38,756 nt of DNA from Goleter apudmare HA4340-LM2 (GTDB lineage: Bacteria; Cyanobacteriota; Cyanobacteriia; Cyanobacteriales; Nostocaceae): contig JAHHHF010000005.1 in assembly GCA_019359495.1 (NCBI GenBank), forward strand, positions 1 to 38,756. The letters are read 5' to 3'. A program made the position numbers and the translations under genes. Below, one piece after another: positions 1 to 9,323 of this stretch; the first letter of the stretch is position 1; every line of letters starts with the position of its first letter. The notes under the pieces are model-generated. The model did no database searches and was not told the DNA's origin. It saw nothing but the letters and a program-made list of their open reading frames with translations.

Positions 1-129
1 CGTTGTTGGTCAAGTTCTCGTTGGCGTTGTTGGTCAAGTTCTCGTTGGCGTTGTTGGTCAAGTTCTCGTTGGCGTTGTTGGTCAAGTTCTCGTTGGCGTT
101 GTTGGTCAAGTTCTCGTTGGCGTTGTTTT
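1..129. repeat. 24-bp tandem repeat inside the TonB-like gene
   Basis: Five perfect copies of a 24-bp unit (starting CGTTGTTGGTCAAG on the plus strand) begin at positions 1, 25, 49, 73 and 97. A sixth begins at 121 and diverges after 8 bases. The array reaches the window edge and may continue. Read on the minus strand each unit encodes QRELDQQR, so copy-number change keeps the frame. Confidence 0.95.
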
Positions 130-485
130 GCAAGAGCGATCGCACTTTGATCTTGAGGAGTAGGTACAGGTTTGGCTACTGGCTGTTGTGTTGGAACTAC
201 TTGCTTGGGTAACTGTTGAGTTGTGCTTCGTGGCGTTACTGCTTTTGCCTGTGCTCTTGTTTCTGCTTTTGGTCGAGGAGAAATCTCTATAAAATCAATC
301 GGAATCGTAGCTTGGCTTTCTTGTCGCCATAATAAATGCGACTGATATGAGCGTATCAGCCAGAATGCTAACAAGTGCAGGGAAACTGAACCTATGACTA
401 CTGCAATCCACAAACTAGGTGAGTCGGTGTGTCGCCTCCAGTCCTTGGTAGGAATTGAAGTTGTATTTGCAACTCTTGGTGTCAT
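1..485 (-). CDS. TonB-like envelope protein, N-terminal part, cut by window edge
   Basis: This reading frame opens with ATG at 485-483 and runs without a stop to the window edge, so its C-terminus is missing. An AAGG ribosome-binding motif lies just upstream. The visible protein has a short polar N-terminus, one hydrophobic segment at about residues 24-44 (LWIAVVIGSVSLHLLAFWLI), then a Pro/Gln/Lys-rich linker. It ends in a coiled-coil-like stretch of QRELDQQR octapeptides encoded by five perfect 24-bp repeats. A single N-terminal anchor followed by a proline-rich, periplasm-spanning linker is the layout of TonB energy transducers, which pass proton-motive force to outer-membrane receptors. 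The TonB C-terminal domain that would prove this is outside the window. A TolA-like or other periplasmic coiled-coil protein is the alternative. It lies 196 bp downstream of cyaC on the same strand. Confidence 0.65.
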   Translation of the reverse strand, partial: MTPRVANTTSIPTKDWRRHTDSPSLWIAVVIGSVSLHLLAFWLIRSYQSHLLWRQESQATIPIDFIEISPRPKAETRAQAKAVTPRSTTQQLPKQVVPTQQPVAKPVPTPQDQSAIALAKQRQRELDQQRQRELDQQRQRELDQQRQRELDQQRQRELDQQ

Positions 486-681
486 ATTACCCTTAAAACC
501 CAATATAAATCAGCCCTACTAAGTGAGTCGGTGGCAATAAAACATAAATATATCTACAACCCTTACCAATAATGCCACTTGCTACAAGCCGAATTACTCC
601 AACGGAGTAAATCACAAAGGATCAATGACGACCTTAGCTAGTGAACTTTATTGGCATCGACCTACTCAATCCAGTTTGATT

Positions 682-3600
682 TTAACGATTAACCATCACT
701 TCTGGTGTCACAGAAAAGGTCAAGACTGTTTCATCGACTCCTTTAAGTTCTAAGGGACTGACTTTTGTAATTTCTTCGTCCTGCAAATAATCAGCCACCG
801 CAGCAGAGACTAAGATAGTGCCGGGAATAGCCGCAGACTGCAACCTAGCAGCAATATTCACACTAGGGCCAATAGCGGTGTAGTCAGCACGTTCAGCGCT
901 ACCAAACATACCAACAACTGCTGTCCCTTGGTGGATACCACAGCGAAACCTCACGCCTGTATGTCCCTCAGATCCAAATAGACCTTGGTCTCGCCAATGC
1001 TGGTTTAACTTAGCGAGTGAGAGGTGCATTGCCCTAGCTGTGTTGATAGCACGACGTACCTGTTCATTTGGGGTTAATTCTTCCGGTGCTCCGTATAAAG
1101 CTAAAATAGCATCCCCCATAAATTTATCTACCGTGCCGCCATTATCAAACACAGTCTTGGTCATAGCCTCTAAATACTCATTCAATAACTCCGCTACTCG
1201 CCGGGATCTCAAAGTATTTGCTAGCTGGGTAAAACCGACTATGTCACTAAACAAAACTGTAATCAAGCGCGGTTCCGGTCGTAAATCAAGCGTCAAATCT
1301 CCTGTTGCAGCTTTTTGTACCAATGCAGGTGGCAAAAAGCGCTTGAGTACCGATTCTGTGAGATAAGTATTTAACTCCACAACTCGCCGCTCATTTTCTT
1401 TTAAAGCCAAGAGATTCTTAACTTCAGCCAGAAGTTCCCGGTCATTAAATGGTTTGGCTAAATAAGCATCTGCGCCATGTTCTGTACTTTCAATGCGGGT
1501 TTCTTCATCAACTTTAGCGGTGAGCAGAATGATTGGTATTCCTCTGAGCTTATCCTCGTTGCGGATCATCCGAATCATTTCCAGCCCTGTCACTATAGGC
1601 ATCATTAAATCAGTGACAATTAAGCTAGGTGAAGTTTCCTGGACGATCCGAAATCCTTCAGCACCATTACGTGCCATCTGGACTTGATAACCGTGGTTAC
1701 GGATAATGTCAGATACATAAGTTCGCAAATCTGGGTTATCGTCTACGACCAAAATTAAGTGGTGATGTTTTTCGGAAATGGCTTTTCCGTTCTGTTGCAA
1801 ATCCTGCGAGTTAGATGTGAGCGGTAAATCCCTGGGAATAGTTTCAATATTAGCTAGAGTTGGCTCTACTAGTTCTAAATCAGCCAATTCGACGCTAGCG
1901 CGGCTCATATTCAGCTCAGAAGGTGTTTCCAGTACTTGCTCTGTGGGTAAATGGGTATTTCCAGCTACCAGCCACAAGGTAAAGATAGTACCTTCCCCAT
2001 AAACCGAATCCACAGTTACTGTACCGCCGTGGAGTTCAACCAATTCTTTAACTAAAGCCAAACCCAACCCGCTACCCTCATAAGAGCGATTTTCTGAGCC
2101 TTCAGCTTGGCGGAAGCGCTCAAATAGGTGGGGAATTTGTTCTTGAACAATGCCAATACCTGTGTCTTGTACTTGTAAAATGCAGCGATCGCCTTCCGAT
2201 ATGAGTCTGACACTGATTGTGCCACCTTCAGGAGTAAACTTCATGGCATTCGACAGGAGGTTATAAACCACCTTGTCAAATTTTTCCATATCCAAATAAA
2301 TTTGCGGGCATTCACCAAACTCGGTAACAAGATTTAGCGCCTTTTTTTCGCAATATGGACGAAATGACTCCACAATTTGACTGACAAATTCGACTAAATC
2401 GCAGGGGCGAAAACTAGGTTGCATCCTACCAGCGTCTAGGCGTTGCAGATCCAAGAGTTGATTTACTAGTCTTAACAGACGGCGCGAATTACGCAAAGCG
2501 ATCGCACTTTGAGAATAGGATAGCCCTTCGCCCATATTCACCGCCGATTCTAAAGGCCCCTGAATCAAGGTGATTGGAGTGCGGAACTCATGGGAAATAT
2601 TTTGGAAAAATTCGGTTTTTTGTTTATCTAACTGCAACAAACGTTCAGCTTGTTCGCGTGTTTTTTGGTATAAACGTGATTGCTGTACAGCGATCGCCGC
2701 CTGAGCTGCGACTGCTTTAGACAATTCAATATCCGATGATAACCACACTCTAGCTGTGCGATTAACACGCAAAGTGATACTACCAATGCATTTGCCATCG
2801 GCCAACAAAGGCACAACCATCAGCGATCGTGCCGGCATTTTTAACGGCAAATCAAACCCTTTCACTTCCATCGAACAATTACTCATATCCGCAATCACCA
2901 CAGGTTCCTGTGTCCGCAAAATTTCTTGCAGAATCGGATTTTCTTTAATTGGTGCTTGAGAATTAGGTAATTGCTGCTTTAATTTATGGTGATTACTATC
3001 TAAATTTTCTTCCTGAACTGGCTGTAGAGCATTCTCTAGATTTTGAACACTATCATACAAGCCCACACAGCGAACAAACTCATCTTCTTCTGTCCACAAA
3101 GACAAAACACAACCATCGACTTGTAAAGCTTGTCCTAATTGTTCGGTAATAGCTGCAAAAATATCTTGCGGGTCTAGGCTAGAACGAATTGCAGTAGTAA
3201 TTGTATTAATTAGAGCTTCTCGTTTGGCAAGTGCTCGTACTTGCTCATAAGTGTAAGCTTGAGACAGAGCCAGGGCTGCCTGATCCGCTACCATCGATAC
3301 CAGTTTTACCTCCTCATCCCTCCAGATTCGGGATTCAGAACATTTGTGTAGCGCTAGCACTGCCATGAGTTCTTGTTGAAAAATCAACGGCACAATTAAG
3401 CTAGAGCAAATGTTAGCCGTAGCGAAAGCTGCGGTGCGTTTGCTTAGTTGGGTAGTATCACCCTGGATGCGCTCATCATCCACCACATTATGAATCACTT
3501 GCACTTCACGGGTTTCCCATACCGTCAGAGCCAGTAAAGAAGAGGGGGGAAGAGAAGAATGATTTTCTCCTCCACTCTCCGACTCTCCCACTCTCCCACT

Positions 3601-4212
3601 CTCATCGACGGACTTTTGGTAAATGAATCCTTCATCGACTAAGCGCCCCTCTTGGAAAGGACGTAACAAACAAACATCCACCTCCAACATATGACCCACA
3701 GTATCAACAATTGCCTGTAAGATTTGCCGATAATCTAAAGCACTGCGAATTGTATTTGTGACCGTGTTAAGTAGTGATTCCTGACGGAGTGTGCGGGTTA
3801 GTTCACGGGTTCTGGCTTTGAGGACATTGTGAGTATCTAAAGCTTGACGTACTACTGCTTTTAGTTCCTCCGCTTCCCACGGTTTGGTGACATATTTGAA
3901 AACCTTACCAGCATTAATTGCTTCTACTAGGTCTTCAACATCAGTGTAGCCAGTTAGAATGATCCGGATAATATCTGGATATTGAGTCGCCGTCAGGCTC
4001 AAAAATTCTGTACCGCTCATGATCGGCATCCGTTGATCGGAGATGATCACTGAGACCTCTCCCTCTTGGGAAAGTAGATCCAGCGCCGCAGGACCAGAAG
4101 TTGCTCGTAGCACCTTATAGTCACGGTAGAAGGTGCGGTAAAGCAAGTCAAGGTTGTCTGGTTCGTCATCGACAACCAAAATTTTAGGCTTACTGTTTGC
4201 TTGGGATTTCAT
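682..4212 (-). CDS. cyaC: CyaC-type adenylate cyclase with two-component domains
   Basis: This 1176-residue protein makes cAMP from ATP under phosphorelay control. Domains in order: receiver 1 (residues 9-125, phospho-acceptor D59, conserved K110), GAF 1 (about 145-325), GAF 2 (about 335-525), histidine kinase (H541 in SHEFRTP, then an ATPase domain with N-box NAMKFTPEGG), receiver 2 (about 812-930, D868 in TDLMMP) and a class III cyclase domain (about 980-1165). The cyclase has the metal aspartates D990 and D1034, adenine-selecting K1030 and T1112, and N1119/R1123 for transition-state binding, so it should be active and ATP-specific. This order matches CyaC of Anabaena and Spirulina; Anabaena CyaC takes part in red/far-red control of cAMP. 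The start has an AGGAAAG ribosome-binding site. GAF 1 carries an odd low-complexity insert at residues 202-226. Confidence 0.95.
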   Translation of the reverse strand: MKSQANSKPKILVVDDEPDNLDLLYRTFYRDYKVLRATSGPAALDLLSQEGEVSVIISDQRMPIMSGTEFLSLTATQYPDIIRIILTGYTDVEDLVEAINAGKVFKYVTKPWEAEELKAVVRQALDTHNVLKARTRELTRTLRQESLLNTVTNTIRSALDYRQILQAIVDTVGHMLEVDVCLLRPFQEGRLVDEGFIYQKSVDESGRVGESESGGENHSSLPPSSLLALTVWETREVQVIHNVVDDERIQGDTTQLSKRTAAFATANICSSLIVPLIFQQELMAVLALHKCSESRIWRDEEVKLVSMVADQAALALSQAYTYEQVRALAKREALINTITTAIRSSLDPQDIFAAITEQLGQALQVDGCVLSLWTEEDEFVRCVGLYDSVQNLENALQPVQEENLDSNHHKLKQQLPNSQAPIKENPILQEILRTQEPVVIADMSNCSMEVKGFDLPLKMPARSLMVVPLLADGKCIGSITLRVNRTARVWLSSDIELSKAVAAQAAIAVQQSRLYQKTREQAERLLQLDKQKTEFFQNISHEFRTPITLIQGPLESAVNMGEGLSYSQSAIALRNSRRLLRLVNQLLDLQRLDAGRMQPSFRPCDLVEFVSQIVESFRPYCEKKALNLVTEFGECPQIYLDMEKFDKVVYNLLSNAMKFTPEGGTISVRLISEGDRCILQVQDTGIGIVQEQIPHLFERFRQAEGSENRSYEGSGLGLALVKELVELHGGTVTVDSVYGEGTIFTLWLVAGNTHLPTEQVLETPSELNMSRASVELADLELVEPTLANIETIPRDLPLTSNSQDLQQNGKAISEKHHHLILVVDDNPDLRTYVSDIIRNHGYQVQMARNGAEGFRIVQETSPSLIVTDLMMPIVTGLEMIRMIRNEDKLRGIPIILLTAKVDEETRIESTEHGADAYLAKPFNDRELLAEVKNLLALKENERRVVELNTYLTESVLKRFLPPALVQKAATGDLTLDLRPEPRLITVLFSDIVGFTQLANTLRSRRVAELLNEYLEAMTKTVFDNGGTVDKFMGDAILALYGAPEELTPNEQVRRAINTARAMHLSLAKLNQHWRDQGLFGSEGHTGVRFRCGIHQGTAVVGMFGSAERADYTAIGPSVNIAARLQSAAIPGTILVSAAVADYLQDEEITKVSPLELKGVDETVLTFSVTPEVMVNR

Positions 4213-5092
4213 GCACCGCTTTCCTGCTGCAACGGCAGTTGGATAAAGAATAATCTGATCAGGTAAGGATGTTTCTGAGTCAGGTAAGAGCAGCGCATTT
4301 CGACCAATAAGGCTGTTTGGCTACATGACTGCTGAGTGTAGGAGCATTTACTCACAGTAATTCGCCTCAATGGCTGGTACTGATTGCCATTCGCTCTGGT
4401 GCAGAGCAATTGGTTTCATATGTAATTTGAGTGTTACAGGGTGGATGCTGGCTTGCCAAAACTTTCCTCACCTCCGGCGAGAACTTTCTAATTATGATAT
4501 GCAGCACTTAAGGTTGCTTGAAAAAGCCATCTATAGCTGCATATTAAGTTTTCCCGTTGTAGCAGTTGTACTAACACTTATAGGTAAATTTTATTTATGT
4601 TGTTCTTAAATTAATTGTTATGTATAAAATAGCACAGTTAAGCGGCAAGTATTTGCTACTCTTTCAGACATGTTAGTAAATGATCGCTAAACTGCCCAAA
4701 AAGATGCAGAGTATGTTATCACCTTAAAAAAGAATCCCGGTTATCCATCCATATATTTCTAGCAGTAAAAAGCACCGTCTTGAAAATAGGAACTGATAAT
4801 TAGGGATCAATAATGAGGTCAAAGCAGCCTTGATAAGTACTTGCATAACGCTAAGAGCGTTATCAACGGCTTATACCATCAGACGTAGCTCACCTCTGTA
4901 CCCTAGAAGAAAACATCCGCCAGAACTTCCTGAAGCAAGCCTCTTAGATTTATGATTAAGTTGCAATTTCTCACAAAAGTAGAGTTAGGAGCGCAGGTTA
5001 AGAAATTCTAAACGAATTTGCAGTTGTACGGCAAGTTCGGTGCTCTCATCATCAGATATTCTCCATAGGGTTTTGATGGTGTTTTAGGATAT
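4213..5092. other. Intergenic region between divergent cyaC and the GNAT gene
   Basis: This 880-bp AT-rich spacer must hold the promoters of both flanking genes. I see no RNA gene and no convincing coding region. A small perfect hairpin with arms ATAACGCT and AGCGTTAT and loop AAG lies at 4845-4863; no T-tract follows it on either strand, so it is not an obvious terminator. Small open frames at 4209-4409 and 4370-4609 lack family features. Confidence 0.6.
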
Positions 5093-5752
5093 TTGAGAAA
5101 ATTACCCTTGAATGAAATTAACAATAAACTAGCCTTGACATCCTGGTTTTTCCATTCGTACCACCAAGAGCCAGTCCCAAATGACGCCGATCAAGTTGAG
5201 CGCCAATTCCAAATTCGTGTGGCGACACCTGCTGATTTGCCAGGTGTTGCCCAAATCATTGCTGAAAGCTTTCATTCCCAAAATGGTATATGGGGATGGG
5301 CTTTTCCAGTTCTCCGTTTGGGTATTTACGAAGATTTGAAGCATCGATTAGCATCACCTGCTCCTCATCACGTTTGTTTAGTTGCTGTTGATAATACTAT
5401 TGGTACAGTTAATAATTTAGTAGGAACTGTAGAAATAGGTGTGCGTTTTAGTGATTCGTGGTCACAATTAAGCAGGAGTTTTCCGTACCTCTCTAATTTA
5501 GCTGTTTGCCCAAAATATCGTAGGCACGGCGTGGCATCAGGGTTACTGACAAGATGTGAAAAAGTTTCTAGGGAGTGGGGATTCCAAGATTTATATCTTC
5601 ATGTTTTGGAGAATAACCACCAAGCTCGGAAGCTTTATTTTAAGCAGGGCTACCGCGTGCATAAGGTCGAATCCAGTTGGAATATTTTTCTTTTAAAATA
5701 TTCGCACCAGCTATTACTACATAAGTATTTGATAGTTGATACAAATATCTAA
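5093..5752 (+). CDS. GNAT-family N-acetyltransferase
   Basis: This 219-residue protein transfers an acetyl group from acetyl-CoA to an amine on an unknown substrate. The GNAT fold runs from about residue 41 (IRVATPADLPGVAQII, strand 1 and helix 1) to about 205. The central strand YLSNLAVCPKYRR leads into the acetyl-CoA pyrophosphate loop RRHGVASGLL, followed by LYLHVLENNHQARKLYFKQGY, a typical motif B. The start used is TTG with a weak upstream AGGAT. The first 40 residues precede the domain and could be shorter if a later start is used. It is a single-gene unit with long spacers on both sides. The best-known relatives with this EN-N-ARKLY-GY tail are RimI-like protein acetyltransferases, but the substrate cannot be read from sequence. 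Confidence 0.88.
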   Translation: MRKLPLNEINNKLALTSWFFHSYHQEPVPNDADQVERQFQIRVATPADLPGVAQIIAESFHSQNGIWGWAFPVLRLGIYEDLKHRLASPAPHHVCLVAVDNTIGTVNNLVGTVEIGVRFSDSWSQLSRSFPYLSNLAVCPKYRRHGVASGLLTRCEKVSREWGFQDLYLHVLENNHQARKLYFKQGYRVHKVESSWNIFLLKYSHQLLLHKYLIVDTNI

Positions 5753-6343
5753 ACTTTCCCATAAAAATGTTTACTTTATAGGGTATTGCAAAAAAGGTTC
5801 TTTATCAGTAATTTTTGAATGACTCTAGAAAAGACACAAAATTAAATATCAAAACTGAGTTTTTATTTGACCATAAGCTATAGACTTTTGCTAAGTAGGT
5901 GTTATTGAGTTTTTTTAAAATTTTACATTAATTTAATTACAATGAAATCAAACTTAGATAATTTTTTCTAATTTATTAAGTATGTCATACTCGAATGTAA
6001 AATTTTCTGTCTCTTGAGATAAACAAGCTAGAAAAAATAGCTATGATAAAAGCCTTTAGATAAAACAACCTCAGAAATAAAAATCGAAATTCCTCATGGT
6101 AACTTTGTATTTAAGATATTCATCTTTATAAAAACTTTAAAGAAAGTTCATTCTATGTAGAAGACAAATCCAGTTAAATCTCATAGAATGTGATTACTGA
6201 ACAGTTTGTATTTGTTCATATACGAAGTCAATTGACCAAAAAATATTCATAACAAGAAAAACTAAGAATCTCATTGGATTAAGAATTAAACTTTGTGACT
6301 TGAGTGCATACTACTACCCAATCATTAACAAGTTTGGAAAAAC
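5753..6343. other. AT-rich intergenic region with a 9-bp inverted repeat
   Basis: This 591-bp, strongly AT-rich spacer lies between two plus-strand genes. A perfect 9-bp inverted repeat, CATTCTATG at 6149-6157 and CATAGAATG at 6182-6190, is centred about 175 bp before the next start codon and could be an operator or a hairpin. Nothing else recognisable is seen. Confidence 0.5.
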
Positions 6344-6898
6344 ATGGATAGCGAACAGCGCCAACGCTATCAGACTACTATGGTATCAACTTATTACCCT
6401 GACACCACTTCCCTTGACTACTTTGTTATGCCAGATGGAACTGAGCAATCTCAAGGCTCGGATATCCTAACACCTTTGCAAACTGGAAAGGTCTTCATAG
6501 TTAATAGTCGTAAGCGGAATGGGCTTATTCTCTTTAAGCGCTATCATGCGGAATTTGCTGGGCCTGGAGCAGTCGTAGGCGGGGATTACGATTGTGATTG
6601 TCAAAGAGCACTACCAATAGGTAATCTGTCTTTATTAACACCTGAATCTTATGAAGAGCGGCAGAAGGCTTACTTAATCAGGAGACAGTGGATTCGGTTA
6701 ATTAAACAAATTACGGAAAACCCTGTGCCTCAGCAGCGAGTCCAGAAGATTCTCGATCAATTTGAACAATACTTCCCCGCAGAAATAGTAGCTAACTTAC
6801 CCGATATTGCCTTTGCTCTTTTGGTGGGTGTGTTGCCACAAACTGTTGGCACAATGCGCCTTTTGGGCAATGAGGGAGGCAACAGGTTAAACTACTGA
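6344..6898 (+). CDS. Conserved-looking protein of unknown function, possible C-terminal HTH
   Basis: This 184-residue protein is not one I can assign to a named family. It starts with ATG after a GGAAAAAC stretch. The N-terminal half (residues 15-85) reads as a compact beta-rich domain (YFVMPDG, GKVFIVNSRKRNGLILFKRYH) ending in a Cys-containing DYDCDCQR segment. The C-terminal half (about 105-184) is helical. Its last part, PDIAFALLVGVLPQTVGTMRLL, resembles the helix-turn-helix of Crp/FNR regulators (A-x-LLGV-xx-TV-x-R-L), so a regulator related to that family is possible but weakly supported. It ends 8 bp before the convergent hisC. An inverted repeat lies about 175 bp upstream. Confidence 0.7.
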   Translation: MDSEQRQRYQTTMVSTYYPDTTSLDYFVMPDGTEQSQGSDILTPLQTGKVFIVNSRKRNGLILFKRYHAEFAGPGAVVGGDYDCDCQRALPIGNLSLLTPESYEERQKAYLIRRQWIRLIKQITENPVPQQRVQKILDQFEQYFPAEIVANLPDIAFALLVGVLPQTVGTMRLLGNEGGNRLNY

Positions 6899-6906
6899 GT
6901 GAATTA

Positions 6907-8055
6907 TCAAAATTTAAAATTTACCAAAGCAGCTTGAATTCGGTTGATAGTGCGCGTGTTTTCCTCACTTGTCCCGATTGTGATTCGCAATCCTTCACTC
7001 AGAAGCCTTACCAGAGTACCAGATTGCTTTAGTCTGTCATGTAAATTTTTTAAAACATTGTCTTGTGAGTGAAATATATTTCCTTGGAGACGCAGATAAA
7101 TAAAGTTGGCAGCGCTTGGGCTAACTTGTAGTTTTGAGTGTTGAGACAAGGTATGGATAAGTTTGTCTCGTTCAATTAATGTTTGAGAAATTGACTCTAG
7201 CAAAAGTTCACGGTTTTTTAGCGCAACTAGGGCTGCGGCCATGGAGAAGCTAGGGAGATTGTAGGGTAATCTGACTTTTTCTAAAATGGCGATCGCTTCT
7301 GGATGAGCAACACAATAGCCGACACGCATTGCTGCTAGCCGGAAAGCTTTGGAGAAAGTACGCAAGATCACCCAATTCGGTCGCTGCACTAATTCTCCTA
7401 TTAAAGTATTTTGGCTAAACTCAAAATACGCTTCATCAATCACTACTAAAATTTGTTCACTCAAACCTTTTAACCATGTCAACTCGTCTGTAGTTAAGGG
7501 GTTCGCCGTGGGGGAATTGGGGTGAACGACGAAAACTACCCGAATGGGAGGGTTTTGTGTTTGAGCGATCGCTGATTGTGCTGCGGTTAAGTCAATTTCA
7601 AAATTGGCTGCATTTCTCTCTACTGTGACTATAGGAATACCGAGAGTTTGCGCCAAAATGGCGTACATAGAAAAAGTGGGATTGGCGACGAGAATAGATC
7701 CTTCTCCACCTAAACAGGTGGCGATTAATAGAGAGCGAATGAGTTCATCTGAACCATTACCTACAGAAATATTGGCAGATGTAATTAAGGATGATGTGAG
7801 TTTAGCTGACTCATTGACATACTGAGCGATCGCTTCTTTGAGTGTTTTATGTCCACCATCAGGATAACGATTTGTTTCAATTACTTGCTGATAAGTCCAA
7901 GCTAGCTTTTCTTTTAACTGGAGTGGCAGATCATAAGGGCTTTCATTCGTATCCAGCCGATCTAACTCTGTTGGAACTGCTGCGTCTGTATCACTACTGG
8001 GATGGGGTTTGTAAGCGGTGAACTGAGCTAAATCCGACCGGATGAATGGAAGCAT
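6907..8055 (-). CDS. hisC: Histidinol-phosphate aminotransferase
   Basis: HisC is a PLP-dependent class I/II aminotransferase that converts imidazole-acetol phosphate and glutamate to L-histidinol phosphate in cytoplasmic histidine synthesis. The 382 residues are full length. Visible motifs are the N-terminal [11 protein letters not shown] (substrate loop), GNGSDELI (PLP phosphate contacts), [20 protein letters not shown] (Asp that binds the PLP pyridine nitrogen) and [15 protein letters not shown] with the Schiff-base lysine K236. The C-terminal [12 protein letters not shown] holds the conserved carboxylate-binding arginine. Some cyanobacterial HisC paralogues act on aromatic amino acids, so exact substrate preference is inferred. 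Start is ATG without a clear ribosome-binding site. No other his genes are nearby. Confidence 0.93.
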   Translation of the reverse strand: MLPFIRSDLAQFTAYKPHPSSDTDAAVPTELDRLDTNESPYDLPLQLKEKLAWTYQQVIETNRYPDGGHKTLKEAIAQYVNESAKLTSSLITSANISVGNGSDELIRSLLIATCLGGEGSILVANPTFSMYAILAQTLGIPIVTVERNAANFEIDLTAAQSAIAQTQNPPIRVVFVVHPNSPTANPLTTDELTWLKGLSEQILVVIDEAYFEFSQNTLIGELVQRPNWVILRTFSKAFRLAAMRVGYCVAHPEAIAILEKVRLPYNLPSFSMAAALVALKNRELLLESISQTLIERDKLIHTLSQHSKLQVSPSAANFIYLRLQGNIFHSQDNVLKNLHDRLKQSGTLVRLLSEGLRITIGTSEENTRTINRIQAALVNFKF

Positions 8056-8172
8056 AGTTTTAAGAATGAGTCAAGGGTCAAGAGTCAAGGGTCAAAGTTA
8101 ATTATTTGGTACTTTTGACTCTTGACTATGCAAAAAAAAATTAATGGGATGAGAGTTTAATATTTTACAACT
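8056..8172. repeat. Heptamer-type intergenic repeat between hisC and the esterase
   Basis: The spacer carries direct copies of GAGTCAAGGGTCAA at 8069-8095 and the roughly inverted TTTTGACTCTTGACTA at 8114-8129. Such short tandem heptamer-like repeats are common in Nostocales spacers. The inverted arrangement could form a hairpin at the end of the esterase transcript. Confidence 0.6.
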
Positions 8173-8814
8173 TCAAGGTAGCTGACAGAACAGACTAATT
8201 GCTTGCCATATTTCCGTCATTACATTGCCTAGAGAGTGATCACTTTCGAGTTCTACTAATTCCACCCAAGGACGTAGTAGAACAAAGTCTCGGCTGGCTG
8301 AAATGGGTATGACTTCGTCTTTTTTGCCGTGCAAAATCAGGGTGGGAATGGGGCTTTGTAATTTTTCCTCGCTGTATTGATCTGCATCTGTGACAAAATC
8401 GTAACTTAGGGGTAGTAAGCGCCCTTCCCCATAATGGTGAACCATGAGATATTTTTCTTGTTGCCAACGCTGCACAGCTTCATCTCCTAACTTAGGCAAC
8501 CAATGAGATAAAAAACCAAAGGCTGGTGCTAACAGAACTAAGCGCTGCACTTGTGGATACTGTTGTCCCAAATGAGCAGCAGTCAAACCACCTAAACTAG
8601 AGCCAATTAGGGTTATTGGCAAAGAATTATTAGCAAATTCAGCAGCTACTTGATTTATTTGACGAGTGATTGTCAACCGCAAAAAATCACCAGCATTCAA
8701 ATCCGGGATGTTCAGCTTTGTCTGAATTTGAGCAAAGCGTTCTTGTATATCCCGCGCTTTGGCAGAGTTGGAACTAGAAGCAAAGCCATGCAGGTAGATG
8801 TATTGGTTAACCAT
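8173..8814 (-). CDS. YqiA/YcfP-like alpha/beta hydrolase (esterase)
   Basis: This 213-residue protein is a small single-domain alpha/beta hydrolase. It begins YIYLHGFASS (oxyanion-hole HGF) and carries the nucleophile elbow G-S-S-L-G with S73, the acid D166 in HGKKDEVIP and the base H193 in ESDHSLG, so the triad is complete. Length and the N-terminal LHGF...S-KA pattern fit the YqiA/YcfP (UPF0227) esterases, cytoplasmic enzymes acting on short-chain esters in vitro. No signal peptide is seen. It lies upstream of hisC on the same strand with a 117-bp repeat-containing gap, so co-transcription is possible but not obvious. The physiological substrate is unknown. Confidence 0.88.
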   Translation of the reverse strand: MVNQYIYLHGFASSSNSAKARDIQERFAQIQTKLNIPDLNAGDFLRLTITRQINQVAAEFANNSLPITLIGSSLGGLTAAHLGQQYPQVQRLVLLAPAFGFLSHWLPKLGDEAVQRWQQEKYLMVHHYGEGRLLPLSYDFVTDADQYSEEKLQSPIPTLILHGKKDEVIPISASRDFVLLRPWVELVELESDHSLGNVMTEIWQAISLFCQLP

Positions 8815-9323
8815 TGGGAATAGGGTATGGGGAATGACAACCTAATAGTATGGTGACGAATTTCTCTGCAATTGTGGGACGAATACTGGCAATGGTATCA
8901 AAGTCTTGTCTGGTCGCGTCTATAGCAATTTTCGTTTGAATAAAATACGCAGTAAGGGCAGAGTACAGATAAGATTTTTTTGTACAAAAGGCTTTTGGTG
9001 TTCGCTACAAAACATCTGTATTTTACTCAATTGAAAACTGCCATATTAATGCCATATTAGTTTAACTCATTAGCTAAATAAAATGACTTTTTCCTATTTT
9101 GACTATGCACAATTGTCTATCTCCAATTTCGGGATAGAGAAACTTGAATCAAAGTTCAAGATAGGAGAAGTTTGTTGAATTCACACACCTAATTTCATCA
9201 AGTTTTAGGTATACACAATCTAAACAGCAATAGAAGAAAAGTCTTAATAATTAAGACTTTCCCTCATTTTATAAAGCCTGACTGAGTCAACTCTGCCACA
9301 AGTATTACATTACTAAAGCCTTG
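8815..9323. other. Intergenic region, mostly featureless
   Basis: This 509-bp AT-rich spacer separates the esterase start from the 3' end of the FecR-like gene. Apart from a short GGGAATAGGG-type repeat remnant at its left end and the terminator-like hairpin near 9250 listed separately, I see nothing in it. Confidence 0.5.
9233..9260 (-). terminator. Probable rho-independent terminator of the FecR-like gene
   Basis: A perfect 10-bp stem (AAAGTCTTAA at 9238-9247, TTAAGACTTT at 9251-9260) closes a 3-nt loop. Read on the minus strand it is followed by a T-rich run (TTTTCTTCT), about 65 bp after the stop codon of the FecR-like gene. Confidence 0.6.

Noticed and set aside
3-212. Plus-strand open frame with LLVKFSLA repeats
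   Set aside because: It is the antisense of the 24-bp repeats in the TonB-like gene; the minus frame continues into a sensible anchor and start codon.
4209-4609. Small frames upstream of cyaC (66 and 79 codons)
   Set aside because: No conserved motifs, they overlap each other on opposite strands, and one would overlap the cyaC start by 4 bp without a plausible product.
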